A stretch of DNA of 64,000 nt from Glycomyces artemisiae (GTDB lineage Bacteria > Actinomycetota > Actinomycetes > Mycobacteriales > Micromonosporaceae): positions 682,001 through 746,000 of the forward strand of contig NZ_PVTJ01000001.1 of assembly GCF_003002955.1 (NCBI RefSeq). The letters are read 5' to 3'. Below the pieces are notes generated by a model. It did no database searches. It had not been told where the DNA came from and was given only the letters and a program-made list of their open reading frames with translations. A program made the translations under genes and the position numbers. Below are positions 17,232 through 24,747 of the stretch, piece by piece (position 1 is the first letter of the stretch; every line of letters starts with the position of its first letter).

Positions 17232-18443
17232 ATGGCCGTCGCCAGGCGGACGTCCCGCGACATCCGCAGCGAGTCGCGCCTCATCGTCGTGCGCGCGCTC
17301 CTCGCCGCGGGCGAGACCACCCGCAACGAGCTCGCCGAGGCCACCGGCCTCAGCCCCGCCACGGTCTCCACCGTCGTCGGCGACCTCCTCAAGTACGGCA
17401 TCGCCGCCGAGACCGGCCTCATCGGCAACGGCATCGGGCGGCCCACGACGGGCCTGCGGTTCAACGCCGACAGGGGCCGCGTCGCCGGGGTCTACGTCGA
17501 GGACAAGTACCTGGAGGCGACCGTGTTCGACGCGGCCCTGGGCCGCCTCGCCACGGTGAACGCCAGCGCCGAGACGCCGGTCGAGGAGGCCGACGACGTC
17601 ATCGACTGGATCGTGCGCATCCTCGACACCGCGCTCGACCGGGCGGGCGCCGAACGCGGGGACCTCCTCGGCGTCGGCGTGCTCCTCCCCGGCGGGATGC
17701 AGCGCCCCGTCAAGTCCGCGCCGACGCCCGGCGGGATCTGGCTGCACCTCGACCGGCTGCGCGACCGCCTCGGCCTGCCCGTGGTGGTCGACAACCCGCT
17801 CAAGGCGATCGCGACCGCGGAGCTGTGGCTGGGGGCCGGGCGCCGGTCCGGGAACATCGTGACCGTGAGCCTCGGATACGGGGTGGGCGCGGGGATCGTC
17901 CAGGACGGCGCGGTCGTGCGCGGGGCCACCGACTCGGCGGGCGAGTGGGGGCACAGCCTCCTGGTCTTCGACGGCCGCCTGTGCCAGTGCGGCAGAAAGG
18001 GATGCGTCGAGGCGTACATCGGGGCCCTGGGGATGCGGCAGACCGTCGCCGAGCTCGATCCGGGCCATCCGCTCCTCGACGGGCCCGACGGGTACGTGTT
18101 CCTGCACGCGTTCACGGATGCGGCCGAGGCGGGCGACCCGGTCGCGGTCGCGGCGCTCGACCGCACCGCCCACTACCTCGGCGCGGCGCTCACCGACCTC
18201 GTCGCGGTCCTCAACCCCGAGGTCATCGCGCTGACCGGCTGGCCGGACTTCCCGGCCTGCCGCGAGCGGGTGATGCCGATCGTCTGGGGCCGCATCCGCG
18301 CCGACGCCCCCGGGTCCGCCGCGGAGGACCTGGAGATCGAGCTGGTGGGCAGGCACGGCATGGAGGGGATCGCCGCGATCGCGTTGGAGCGCTTCATGAG
18401 GGACGTCGGCCTGGTGACCACCAGGGTCCTGCCCGCGCTCTAG
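17232..18443 (+). CDS. ROK-family transcriptional regulator
   Basis: A 403-residue protein with an N-terminal winged HTH (about residues 12-70, with ETTRNELAEATGLSPATVST) joined to a ROK sugar-kinase-like domain. The ROK zinc site is present: H241 and cysteines 251, 253 and 258 in LCQCGRKGC. Such proteins repress sugar-use genes and respond to a carbohydrate. The kinase ATP motif is weak, as usual for regulators. The ATG at 17232 has CGGAG 5 nt upstream. No sugar transporter or glycosidase is adjacent, so the target is unknown. The 3' end overlaps the convergent membrane-protein gene by 4 nt. Confidence 0.88.
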   Translation: MAVARRTSRDIRSESRLIVVRALLAAGETTRNELAEATGLSPATVSTVVGDLLKYGIAAETGLIGNGIGRPTTGLRFNADRGRVAGVYVEDKYLEATVFDAALGRLATVNASAETPVEEADDVIDWIVRILDTALDRAGAERGDLLGVGVLLPGGMQRPVKSAPTPGGIWLHLDRLRDRLGLPVVVDNPLKAIATAELWLGAGRRSGNIVTVSLGYGVGAGIVQDGAVVRGATDSAGEWGHSLLVFDGRLCQCGRKGCVEAYIGALGMRQTVAELDPGHPLLDGPDGYVFLHAFTDAAEAGDPVAVAALDRTAHYLGAALTDLVAVLNPEVIALTGWPDFPACRERVMPIVWGRIRADAPGSAAEDLEIELVGRHGMEGIAAIALERFMRDVGLVTTRVLPAL

Positions 18444-18961
18444 GCCCCGGCTTCGGCCTTGCGGAGCGACCCGAGCGAGGAGAACCCGAGCAGCACGAAC
18501 CCGGCGATGACCGCGGTCGCCGCGGCGGCGGTCGCCGTCGTCGCGAGCGCGAGCGCCCCGCCTGCGACGGCGAGGCCGATGAGGCTCCACGCGAGCGGCG
18601 TGAACACGGGCGCGTCGAACGCCTTCGCGAACGGCAGGAAGTGCACGCCCACCACGAGGACCACCCAGCACACGGTCAGCTCCGGCCGCTCGAACACGCG
18701 GTTGATGATGTTGGCGCCCAGGAGGATCGCGACGACTTCGGCGGCCACGGCGATCCAGTAGGTCCGCAGCGACTGCCGCGTCGGCGGCTCGCCCGCGGGG
18801 GTCGGGCGCCGCATCACGACCCACATCGCCGCCGCGAACGCGGCGACCCCGGCGATCCTGACGACCAGCGGCAGCACCCCGGGCAGCCCGCCCGCGTTCA
18901 CGAGGACGAAGACCAGGCCGCCGATGGACCCGATGGTCCCTCCGAGTTTCTCTCCATGCAC
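18440..18961 (-). CDS. Small multi-pass membrane protein
   Basis: A protein of about 173 residues with five or six hydrophobic segments (GSIGGLVFVLVNAGGLPGVL, RIAGVAAFAAAMWVVMRR, YWIAVAAEVVAILLGANII, VCWVVLVVGVHFLPFAKAF and two more at the C-terminus). No family with known function is recognised. The proposed start, GTG at 18959-18961, is uncertain; there is no clear Shine-Dalgarno sequence, and a TTG nine bases upstream is an alternative. The ROK gene converges on it. Confidence 0.6.
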   Translation of the reverse strand: MHGEKLGGTIGSIGGLVFVLVNAGGLPGVLPLVVRIAGVAAFAAAMWVVMRRPTPAGEPPTRQSLRTYWIAVAAEVVAILLGANIINRVFERPELTVCWVVLVVGVHFLPFAKAFDAPVFTPLAWSLIGLAVAGGALALATTATAAAATAVIAGFVLLGFSSLGSLRKAEAGA

Positions 18962-18999
18962 TGCGGTATTCAAGCACACGTGTGCGAATCGGGACGGGG

Positions 19000-20220
19000 C
19001 TAGTGCAGTGCGGCCGAATACGACGCGAGGTGCGGGCCCTTCGGCGAGGGGATCGCGGTGACCGTGGCGTGCAGGGCGATCGCGGTGGTCTCGCCGGGGG
19101 CGGCGTGGAAGCGGGTGCGGTGTTCGGCGCGTGTCAGGTCGACAGTGGTGGCCGGGCGGGTCTGGGTGGGGTGCTGCGGGATTCGCACGACGAGGTCGTG
19201 GTCGCCTGGGGCGAGCTGGGTCCAGGTGCGGGTCCAGCCTGCGGCGACGGGCTCGCCGTCGAGGAGGACTTCGGGGGCGGGGACCCAGGGGCGGCATTCG
19301 GGGGCCGCGGGTTCGCCGATGCGCACGGTCCGCCAGCGCTGCAACGGGTTCGGCTTCCCGCCCGCGAGGGCCGCGACGGCCTCGGGCGGGTAGCGGTCCA
19401 GGGTGTAGCGCAGGTGCAGGCCGAGTCCGGCCCAGCCGGGGGCGGGGGCCATACGGGCGGGTTCGTCGGCGTCGAGGACCACCGGCTCGTCGTCGGCGGC
19501 CGGGGGAGCGGCGACCGCGACGCGGCGCAGCCGGGCCTGCTTCCGCAGCGCCGCAATGATCGCGGCGGCCCCGATGCCGAGCCCGACCGTGATCGCGGCG
19601 GCCGGGGCCGCGGCGAGGATGCCGGGGTTCGCGAGGGCGGTCCAGGTGAGCGCGGCCGCGGCGGCGACGCCGCCGAGCAGCAGGAGGTAGTACAGCGCCA
19701 CCGATCCGGGACGGCGGCGTTCCATGAACGACACGGGGTCCCGCAGTTCGCCGGGGAGGGCGAACCGGTCGGCGGTGTCGCCGAGGACGCCCGCGTAGTC
19801 GAGTTCGAGCCGCTCGCCCGCCGCGAGCGCCACCTGCCGGTAGCAGCGCGAGTGCCCGCCCGCGACGGCGACGAGGTGCGTCCCCGGCGTGAGCGTCAGC
19901 TCCGTTGCGCCCCAGCCCCACGAGGCTGGAACGCCGTCGACGCTGACCACCGGCGCGAGCGGCCGGGAAGCGCGCAGCGAGGGCCGGGCCTCGCGCGAGT
20001 CCTGGTTGCGCCAGGCGGTGCGCACCACCACGATCGCGTCGGTCGCGCTCGTGCGCGCATCGAGCCGCCGCCCGGTCCGGACCTCCACGGCCGCGTCGGG
20101 ATGCGGCCGCACCGCCCAGGCGCGGAACGGCGGGAACACCTTGAACGGGCCGAGGCGCCGCAGCCCCGGGAGCACCGGCCAGGCCAGGAGCAGTGCCGCG
20201 GCGGCCAGTGCGAAGGCCAC
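19000..20220 (-). CDS. Membrane protein of a type VII-like operon (fourth gene)
   Basis: A 406-residue protein of unknown function. It has an N-terminal TM helix (residues 1-20), an extracytoplasmic-type beta-rich part ending in a PEGA-like carrier (TELTLTPGTHLVAVAGGHSR), two central TM helices at about residues 190-240, and a second beta-rich copy of similar character (TQLAPGDHDLVVRIPQHP). The two PEGA-like halves suggest an internal duplication. The GTG at 20218-20220 lies 2 nt after the stop of the upstream gene, so translation is probably coupled. It is the last gene of a four-gene unit that includes an EspC-like protein. Confidence 0.65.
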   Translation of the reverse strand: MAFALAAAALLLAWPVLPGLRRLGPFKVFPPFRAWAVRPHPDAAVEVRTGRRLDARTSATDAIVVVRTAWRNQDSREARPSLRASRPLAPVVSVDGVPASWGWGATELTLTPGTHLVAVAGGHSRCYRQVALAAGERLELDYAGVLGDTADRFALPGELRDPVSFMERRRPGSVALYYLLLLGGVAAAAALTWTALANPGILAAAPAAAITVGLGIGAAAIIAALRKQARLRRVAVAAPPAADDEPVVLDADEPARMAPAPGWAGLGLHLRYTLDRYPPEAVAALAGGKPNPLQRWRTVRIGEPAAPECRPWVPAPEVLLDGEPVAAGWTRTWTQLAPGDHDLVVRIPQHPTQTRPATTVDLTRAEHRTRFHAAPGETTAIALHATVTAIPSPKGPHLASYSAALH

Positions 20221-20222
20221 GG

Positions 20223-21188
20223 CTACTTCCCGCCCCAGTCGGGCGCGTCGTCGTCGGCCCACTCGGGCGGGTCGATCGCGGGGATGAAGTCGAGGTTGCC
20301 CGGGTCGAGCCCGTACTTCGAGCGCGGGTCCTCGGCGCCGTCGACGTCGCCGTCCCCGGCGATGTCGTTGGCGTTCAACCCGAGGTTGTACGCGCCCTGG
20401 CCGCCCACGAACAGGTGCCCGAGACCGCCCGCGACATGGCGCCCGCCCGACGGCGCGGCGGCGTTGCGCAGGCCCAGCTGGGCGAGGCCCTGGATCATGT
20501 TGAACGCGGTGGGGCCCACCATCTCCAGGGGGTTGACGACGTTCCCCTGCGAGGCGAGGGCGGTCCACGACACGGTCATGCCCCCGCCGATGGCCGCGGC
20601 GATCGAGTTGCCCACCACTTTCAGCGCCCCGTCGAGCGACTGGAGCACCCCCAGCCCCATCGCGGCGATCGACATCGCCGCCGTCCGCACCGCCGCGGCG
20701 GCCGGGGCGGTGAACGGGACGGCCTGGAGCGGCCAGTACACCACGGCCATCGCCATGAGGCAGGTCGCGAGCGCCGCGTACGCGGTGACCATGACGGCGA
20801 GCAGCGCCGCGATGGTGAACAGGCCCACGCCGACCTCGATCGCGAACGCCGCGATCGTGAACAGCTGCGTGCTCACCTTCCCCGACTGCTCGTGGAAGGC
20901 GTCGCAGTCGTCGCCCTGCCACGCCTCGGAGTCCATTGCGGACACCTCTTCATCGAGGCCCTTGCCCGCGGTGATGTACTTCTCGGCCAGCTGGAACCAG
21001 TACGCGCCGACCATCATGAGCTGGCCGGGGTTGCACTGGTTCATGTAGACGATGCGGGCGATCTGCGTGCACGAGGGACCGAACGTGAAGGCGGGCAGCA
21101 CGATCTCGACGGCCGCTGCCGGCGCCACGACCGCGAACAGGTCTATCATGCCCTGGAAGCTCTTGGGATCTGGTGCGCCGATTGACAT
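20223..21188 (-). CDS. Type VII secretion-associated hydrophobic protein with WxG-like motif
   Basis: A 321-residue protein. Residues 60-115 resemble a WXG100-like helical hairpin: AEKYITAGKGLDEEVSAM, then EAWQGDDCDAFHEQSGKV, with W-Q-G at the turn. A long hydrophobic stretch follows (about 108-215), and then a Gly/Asp-rich soluble tail ends in PEWADDDAPDWGGK. Actinobacterial type VII substrates and pore-like partners often have this layout. The start is the ATG at 21186-21188. It lies 25 nt after the EspC-like gene. Secretion is inferred; no ESX ATPase (EccC) is in the window. Confidence 0.65.
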   Translation of the reverse strand: MSIGAPDPKSFQGMIDLFAVVAPAAAVEIVLPAFTFGPSCTQIARIVYMNQCNPGQLMMVGAYWFQLAEKYITAGKGLDEEVSAMDSEAWQGDDCDAFHEQSGKVSTQLFTIAAFAIEVGVGLFTIAALLAVMVTAYAALATCLMAMAVVYWPLQAVPFTAPAAAAVRTAAMSIAAMGLGVLQSLDGALKVVGNSIAAAIGGGMTVSWTALASQGNVVNPLEMVGPTAFNMIQGLAQLGLRNAAAPSGGRHVAGGLGHLFVGGQGAYNLGLNANDIAGDGDVDGAEDPRSKYGLDPGNLDFIPAIDPPEWADDDAPDWGGK

Positions 21189-21213
21189 TGCGCGTTCCTT
21201 TGCGGTTCGGGAG

Positions 21214-21507
21214 TCAGTTGAAGTCGGAGGCGCAGGCCTGATCGGCGTCCTCCCAGGAGGTCGCGCAGCCGTCGAGGTTCTCGTTCATGGCCTGGAAGCA
21301 CTCGGCCGCGCCCTGGACCATCTCGTTCATGTAGCTCACCGCGGTCGTGTAGACCATTGCGAGCGACGGCGCGACCGAGGTGTACAGCGTCTGGTCGATG
21401 CTCCGCAGGTTCGGGAGGATCTCGTTGGCCTCCTCCAGTGTCGGCGTCACGTTCGCCTGGATGTCGGCGCCCAGCTGCCGCAGCGCGGCGGGGTCGATCT
21501 TCGTCAT
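21214..21507 (-). CDS. EspC/WXG100-like small protein (type VII secretion target candidate)
   Basis: A 97-residue, mostly helical protein with no signal peptide. It has the length and pattern of EspC/DUF2580 and ESAT-6-like proteins: two long helices joined near residue 45, and a C-terminal SWEDADQACASDF segment with the conserved Trp and acidic residues. Three cysteines are unusual for this group. The start is the ATG at 21505-21507. The gene is 7 nt after the YbaB-like gene and 25 nt before the WxG-containing gene, so the proteins probably act together. Confidence 0.65.
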   Translation of the reverse strand: MTKIDPAALRQLGADIQANVTPTLEEANEILPNLRSIDQTLYTSVAPSLAMVYTTAVSYMNEMVQGAAECFQAMNENLDGCATSWEDADQACASDFN

Positions 21508-21514
21508 GGCGTCC

Positions 21515-22294
21515 TCATTTCCCGTGCAGTCGGCGGATGATCTCGTCGTGCTGGCGCCGCAGGTACTCGTACTGGCCGCGCACCTTGTCCCCGTACGCGT
21601 CCATCTCCCCGGGCAGGCCGTCGACCTGCTCCATCGTCAGCGGCAGGCCGAGGCCGTCGACCTGGGCGCGCTGGCGCTCCTTCAGGTCCGCGATGGCCTT
21701 CGCGGCGGTCTCGGTGATCTCCTTGCCGAGCGCCTCGGGCCCCAGCTCGCGGGCGTGGATGCCGAGGAGGACGCCCGCGATCGGGTACTCGCCGGTGGAC
21801 TCGACGGTGACGGTCTCGTCGGGGCCGGTGGCGCGCCCGGTGACCGGCACGAGCTCGGCGGGGGTGCCGGGGCGGGGCTGGAACCGCTCCAGGATCCGGA
21901 TCGCGGCGTCGAGGCCCGCGGTGGGGATCTGGTCGGCGAGTCCCATGCGGGCCATGGACCTCGGGTCGTCGGGCGGCAGCTCCTCATCGTCGGCGCCGTA
22001 CTCGGCCCGCTTGCGGTCGATGACGGCCTGGAGGCCCTCCTGGCGCAGCCCGTCGCGGAGGTTCTTGAGCTCGGCGAGGGCGTCGGCGGCGGAGCGGGAC
22101 TCGTGGGCCTCGGCGGCCCTGACGGCGTCGGCCGCTTCGCGGGCGGTCCAGGTGACGAGTTCGGCGAGCTCGCGGGCGGGCAGGCGCAGGGCCTCGACCG
22201 TCAGGCGGACGACGGGGGCGCCGTTGCCGTCGACGACGGTGACGCCGCCGTCGGCGCTGGTGTATGTCGGCGGCGGGGGTCCGGTGTCAGTCAA
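21515..22294 (-). CDS. YbaB/EspL-like protein, first gene of the type VII-like operon
   Basis: A 259-residue cytoplasmic protein. The N-terminus (TSADGGVTVVDGNGAPVVRL) and the central AADAVRAAEAHESRSAADAL segment fit the YbaB/EbfC-like fold seen in ESX clusters (EspL type). The middle repeats a second alpha/beta unit (ETVTVESTGEYPIAGVLLGI), and the C-terminus is a charged helix. The exact family is uncertain. The start is TTG at 22292-22294 with GGAG upstream. It leads a unit of four closely spaced minus-strand genes (gaps 7, 25 and 2 nt). Confidence 0.6.
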   Translation of the reverse strand: MTDTGPPPPTYTSADGGVTVVDGNGAPVVRLTVEALRLPARELAELVTWTAREAADAVRAAEAHESRSAADALAELKNLRDGLRQEGLQAVIDRKRAEYGADDEELPPDDPRSMARMGLADQIPTAGLDAAIRILERFQPRPGTPAELVPVTGRATGPDETVTVESTGEYPIAGVLLGIHARELGPEALGKEITETAAKAIADLKERQRAQVDGLGLPLTMEQVDGLPGEMDAYGDKVRGQYEYLRRQHDEIIRRLHGK

Positions 22295-22458
22295 GGGGGG
22301 TCTCCGTCCCTGTCAGGCATCGCGAGGGGGCTGCTAAGAGGATAAACCGCAGATGCCACGCGAAGCGCCGCAGATCCCTTGTGGCAGTTCATGCTCCGAG
22401 AGGCCACAGTGGACTGATTTGATATCGCAATCCCGTTGCGGCGGTTGGGGACGCGGAA

Positions 22459-22488
22459 GGGCCCGGCGGGACGATCACCGCCGGGCCC
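22459..22488 (-). terminator. Terminator after azoreductase
   Basis: An 11-bp perfect stem (22459-22469 region with 22478-22488) with a 7-nt loop lies 18 nt past the azoreductase stop. The U-tract is poor. Confidence 0.7.
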
Positions 22489-22505
22489 TCGCATCGGTGC
22501 CGCGT

Positions 22506-23138
22506 TCAGATCCCGGCGAGCGCGCGCCCGGCCTCGCGGCCGGCGTCCAGGGCCTGCCGGTGCTGCTCCGCGGCGAGGTCGCGGAGCGCCTCCATGCCCG
22601 GGGTCGTCGCGGCGAGGGTGAGCTCGCGCTTGACGATCGTCAGGTCCGCGCCCCAGATGTCGCCGAGGACGCGCTGGAGGTACGGCGTGGAGTGGTCCCA
22701 GCCCTCGCGGGGCGCGCCGGGGCCGTAGCCGCCGCCGAGCGAGGTGACGAGGACCGTGGGCGTGCCCTTGAGCACCGGCGTGGTCGGCCCGGCGCCGGAG
22801 ATGACCAGGTCGGTCCAGGTCTTGAAGTGCTGCGAGACGCCGTAGTTGTACAGCGGCACGGCGAGGATCGCCGCGTCCGCGGACTGGAGCTCCTCGGCGA
22901 GCTGCGCGGCGAGGCCCAGAGCCTCGACGTGCGCGGCCTCGCGGTGCTCCTCGGGCGTGTGCGAGCCGATGGTGGCGTTCGCCCACGCGTCGGCGGGCAG
23001 CGGGTCGGTGCCGAGGTGGCGGCGGACGACGGTGCCGCCGGGGTGGGCGGCGGTCCACTCGGCCTCGGCGAGGTCGGCGATCTCGGCGCTGGTGGACGTC
23101 CCGGGCAGGATGCTGGCGTCGAGGCGGAACAGGTTCAT
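22506..23138 (-). CDS. FMN-dependent NADH:quinone oxidoreductase / azoreductase (AzoR/AcpD family)
   Basis: A 210-residue flavodoxin-fold enzyme that reduces quinones and azo dyes with NADH. It has the family segments FRLDASILPGTST at the phosphate loop, PLYNYGVSQHFKTWTDLV (the conserved PMYNxxxPxxLKxWID) and VTSLGGGYGPG. The start is the ATG at 23136-23138, with AGGAGCCATCC upstream. It is divergent from a TetR gene across a dyad operator, a common arrangement for quinone-responsive repressors. Confidence 0.88.
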   Translation of the reverse strand: MNLFRLDASILPGTSTSAEIADLAEAEWTAAHPGGTVVRRHLGTDPLPADAWANATIGSHTPEEHREAAHVEALGLAAQLAEELQSADAAILAVPLYNYGVSQHFKTWTDLVISGAGPTTPVLKGTPTVLVTSLGGGYGPGAPREGWDHSTPYLQRVLGDIWGADLTIVKRELTLAATTPGMEALRDLAAEQHRQALDAGREAGRALAGI

Positions 23139-23218
23139 GCGGATGGCTCCTTGCAGCGGCGCCGTCACGGGCGGCGCGGTCGGTTCGGGAGGGGCACGCC
23201 GTCGGGCCCCTCGCCAAC

Positions 23219-23240
23219 TAAACGGACTTTACCCCGTTTA
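23219..23240. promoter_or_regulatory. Predicted TetR operator between azoreductase and TetR genes
   Basis: TAAACGG and CCGTTTA form an inverted repeat separated by 8 nt. It is centred between the two divergent genes and lies just upstream of the TAGAGT -10 box at 23254-23259. Confidence 0.7.
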
Positions 23241-23265
23241 TATTTCCGGCCGGTAGAGTGATCCC

Positions 23266-23910
23266 GTGGACCGACCCGTCGTACCTCTGGGCAGGCCGCG
23301 CACCGAGCGCGCCGACGCCAAGCGCAACCGCTTGCGGCTCTTGGCCGTCGTGCGCGAGATGCTTGAAGAGTGCGGCGCCGAGCATGTGACGATGGACGCA
23401 CTCGCCGAGCGCGCCGGACTCGGCAAGGGCACGGTCTTCCGCCGCTTCGGCTCCCGAGCCGGGATCTTCAAGGCCCTCCTCGAAGAGGAGGCCCGCCGCT
23501 TCCAGGAGCTCGTGCTCTCCGGCCCCCCGCCGCTCGGCCCCGGCGCCGGCCCCGCCGAGCGCCTCATCGCCTACGGCCGCGTGCGCATCGGCTTCCTCAC
23601 CGACAACCTCGCCGTCGCCCGCGCCGCCATGGACCGCGACGTCGCCGCACCCGCCGTCGAGGTCGACATGACCCGCCTCCACATCCGGATGCTCCTGGGC
23701 CAGGCCGACCTCGGCGTGCGCGACGTCGAGGGCCTCGCCCTCCAGCTCTCCGCGGCCCTCGAAGGCCCGCTCCTGCTCTACATGGCCTCCCCGCAGGCCC
23801 TCACCGACGCCCGCGACGGCGGCGCGATGCGCCTCGCCGACGCCTGGCAGGACCTCGTCGAACGCCTCTTCCGCGCCGGCCCGGAACAACCGCCGCGCGG
23901 GCCCGAATAA
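23266..23910 (+). CDS. TetR-family transcriptional regulator
   Basis: A 214-residue repressor with an N-terminal HTH (residues 18-65: LLAVVREMLEECGAEHVTMD, then ALAERAGLGKGTVFRRFGSR). It probably controls the divergent azoreductase gene. The GTG at 23266 is 6 nt after a TAGAGT box and has no Shine-Dalgarno sequence, which points to a leaderless mRNA. The inducer is likely a quinone or similar electrophile, by analogy with the gene pair rather than from sequence. Confidence 0.88.
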   Translation: MDRPVVPLGRPRTERADAKRNRLRLLAVVREMLEECGAEHVTMDALAERAGLGKGTVFRRFGSRAGIFKALLEEEARRFQELVLSGPPPLGPGAGPAERLIAYGRVRIGFLTDNLAVARAAMDRDVAAPAVEVDMTRLHIRMLLGQADLGVRDVEGLALQLSAALEGPLLLYMASPQALTDARDGGAMRLADAWQDLVERLFRAGPEQPPRGPE

Positions 23911-24096
23911 ACCGCCCCGCGGTCTCGCTTTTCCGGGCCCGGGGGACTACGCTGATCCACATTGCTTGCGCATTCCGACAACACATGTTGGAGGACTGCA
24001 CGTCACGGCAGCGGCCCGAGCGGCCCCGTGCGGCAGGAGCGAAGCCCCTCCCGAAATGCCCGGAACGCATTGCGTCCATGATCCGACATCACCCGT

Positions 24097-24118
24097 AGTG
24101 AGTAACGCGACACTCACT
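24097..24118. promoter_or_regulatory. Perfect dyad upstream of the micro-operon
   Basis: AGTGAGT and ACTCACT form a 7-bp perfect inverted repeat around AACGCGAC. It ends 27 bp before the ATG at 24146 and looks like a repressor operator. The 186 bp between the TetR gene and this dyad contain nothing I can assign. Confidence 0.5.
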
Positions 24119-24124
24119 TTCCGG

Positions 24125-24140
24125 AATCCTCCATAGGATT
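24125..24140 (+). promoter_or_regulatory. Hairpin that covers the ribosome-binding site of the 52-aa ORF
   Basis: AATCCT-CCAT-AGGATT forms a 6-bp hairpin whose right arm contains AGGA, the only Shine-Dalgarno candidate before the ATG at 24146. It could restrain translation. Confidence 0.4.
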
Positions 24141-24145
24141 CGATC

Positions 24146-24304
24146 ATGGTCCCCGCCAACCTTCCCCCGCCGGAGCCGGTCCACCGACCGGCCGACACCA
24201 ACACCTCCGCCGGTACACCCGGTCGGACCCTCGCCGGACCGCCGGCGCCCTCCACCGCCGCGGCACCCGCCGGTGGCATGACCTGCTGGACCCAGGAGGT
24301 CTAG
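24146..24304 (+). CDS. Small Pro-rich protein, 52 aa
   Basis: A 53-codon frame that begins MVPANLPPPEPVHRPADTNT and ends GGMTCWTQEV. About 80 percent of third positions are G or C, and the start follows AGGATTCGATC. The stop is 2 nt before the GTG of the next gene, whose ribosome-binding site (AGGAGGT) lies inside this frame, so coupled translation is likely. There is no TM helix or signal peptide. The Ala-Gly-Gly before a short Cys/Trp/Thr-containing tail is reminiscent of a double-Gly leader, but no processing enzyme is nearby. The function is unknown. Confidence 0.45.
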   Translation: MVPANLPPPEPVHRPADTNTSAGTPGRTLAGPPAPSTAAAPAGGMTCWTQEV

Positions 24305-24306
24305 AC

Positions 24307-24621
24307 GTGGCACTCGATTTCGACGGCGACTTCGTGAGACAAGCGGTCGCCATCCTGCTCAGCGCGAACCAGCTCATCGCCTACTGGCTCGCCGGAAACA
24401 AGAACAACCTCGGCTGGCTCCTCGGCGTGCTCGGCGGCATCCCGTGGATCGCCTTCATCGTGGTCTGGGACGTCTGGGGCCTCGCCCCGCTCGTCATCGG
24501 ACTCCAAGTCATCTACATCCGCAACCTGGTGCGCTGGTGGCGGGAGAGCCACAGCGCCGAACCCGCGCTCGACCCGCCCGTGGTGACGGCGGCAAAGGTC
24601 GGCGCGCCGACCGCTTCCTGA
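24307..24621 (+). CDS. Small membrane protein resembling part of PnuC-like transporters
   Basis: A 104-residue protein with three TM helices (about residues 10-28, 32-52 and 56-75), then a basic junction (YIRNLVRWWRES) and a soluble tail. The pattern LIAYWLAGNKNNLGWLLGVL resembles the GLYLAGRKRWWGW-like segment of PnuC-type nicotinamide-mononucleotide transporters and small phage proteins related to them. Alone it is too short for a full transporter. The GTG at 24307 has AGGAGGTCTAGAC upstream. Transport is not claimed. Confidence 0.65.
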   Translation: MALDFDGDFVRQAVAILLSANQLIAYWLAGNKNNLGWLLGVLGGIPWIAFIVVWDVWGLAPLVIGLQVIYIRNLVRWWRESHSAEPALDPPVVTAAKVGAPTAS

Positions 24622-24747
24622 CGGGACACCGCCGGACCGGCTGGGGAGGGAGCGCCCCGAGGAGGGGCGCTGCAGCCGGCCGGCGGACCCGTTCACAGGA
24701 GGCGGTCGCACCGTGTCACGACCGAGGAGTTGTGCGAGAATCGCTCG

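Noticed and set aside
23985..24098. A 37-codon frame beginning MLEDCTSRQRPERPRAAGAK upstream of the micro-operon.
   Set aside because: No ribosome-binding site before its ATG, only moderate GC at third positions, and its stop runs into the dyad at 24097. Coding is not supported.
24146..24304. The 52-aa ORF as a lantibiotic-type precursor because of Gly-Gly before MTCWTQEV.
   Set aside because: No maturation, protease or exporter gene is adjacent, and Gly-Gly is frequent by chance in Ala/Gly/Pro-rich sequence.
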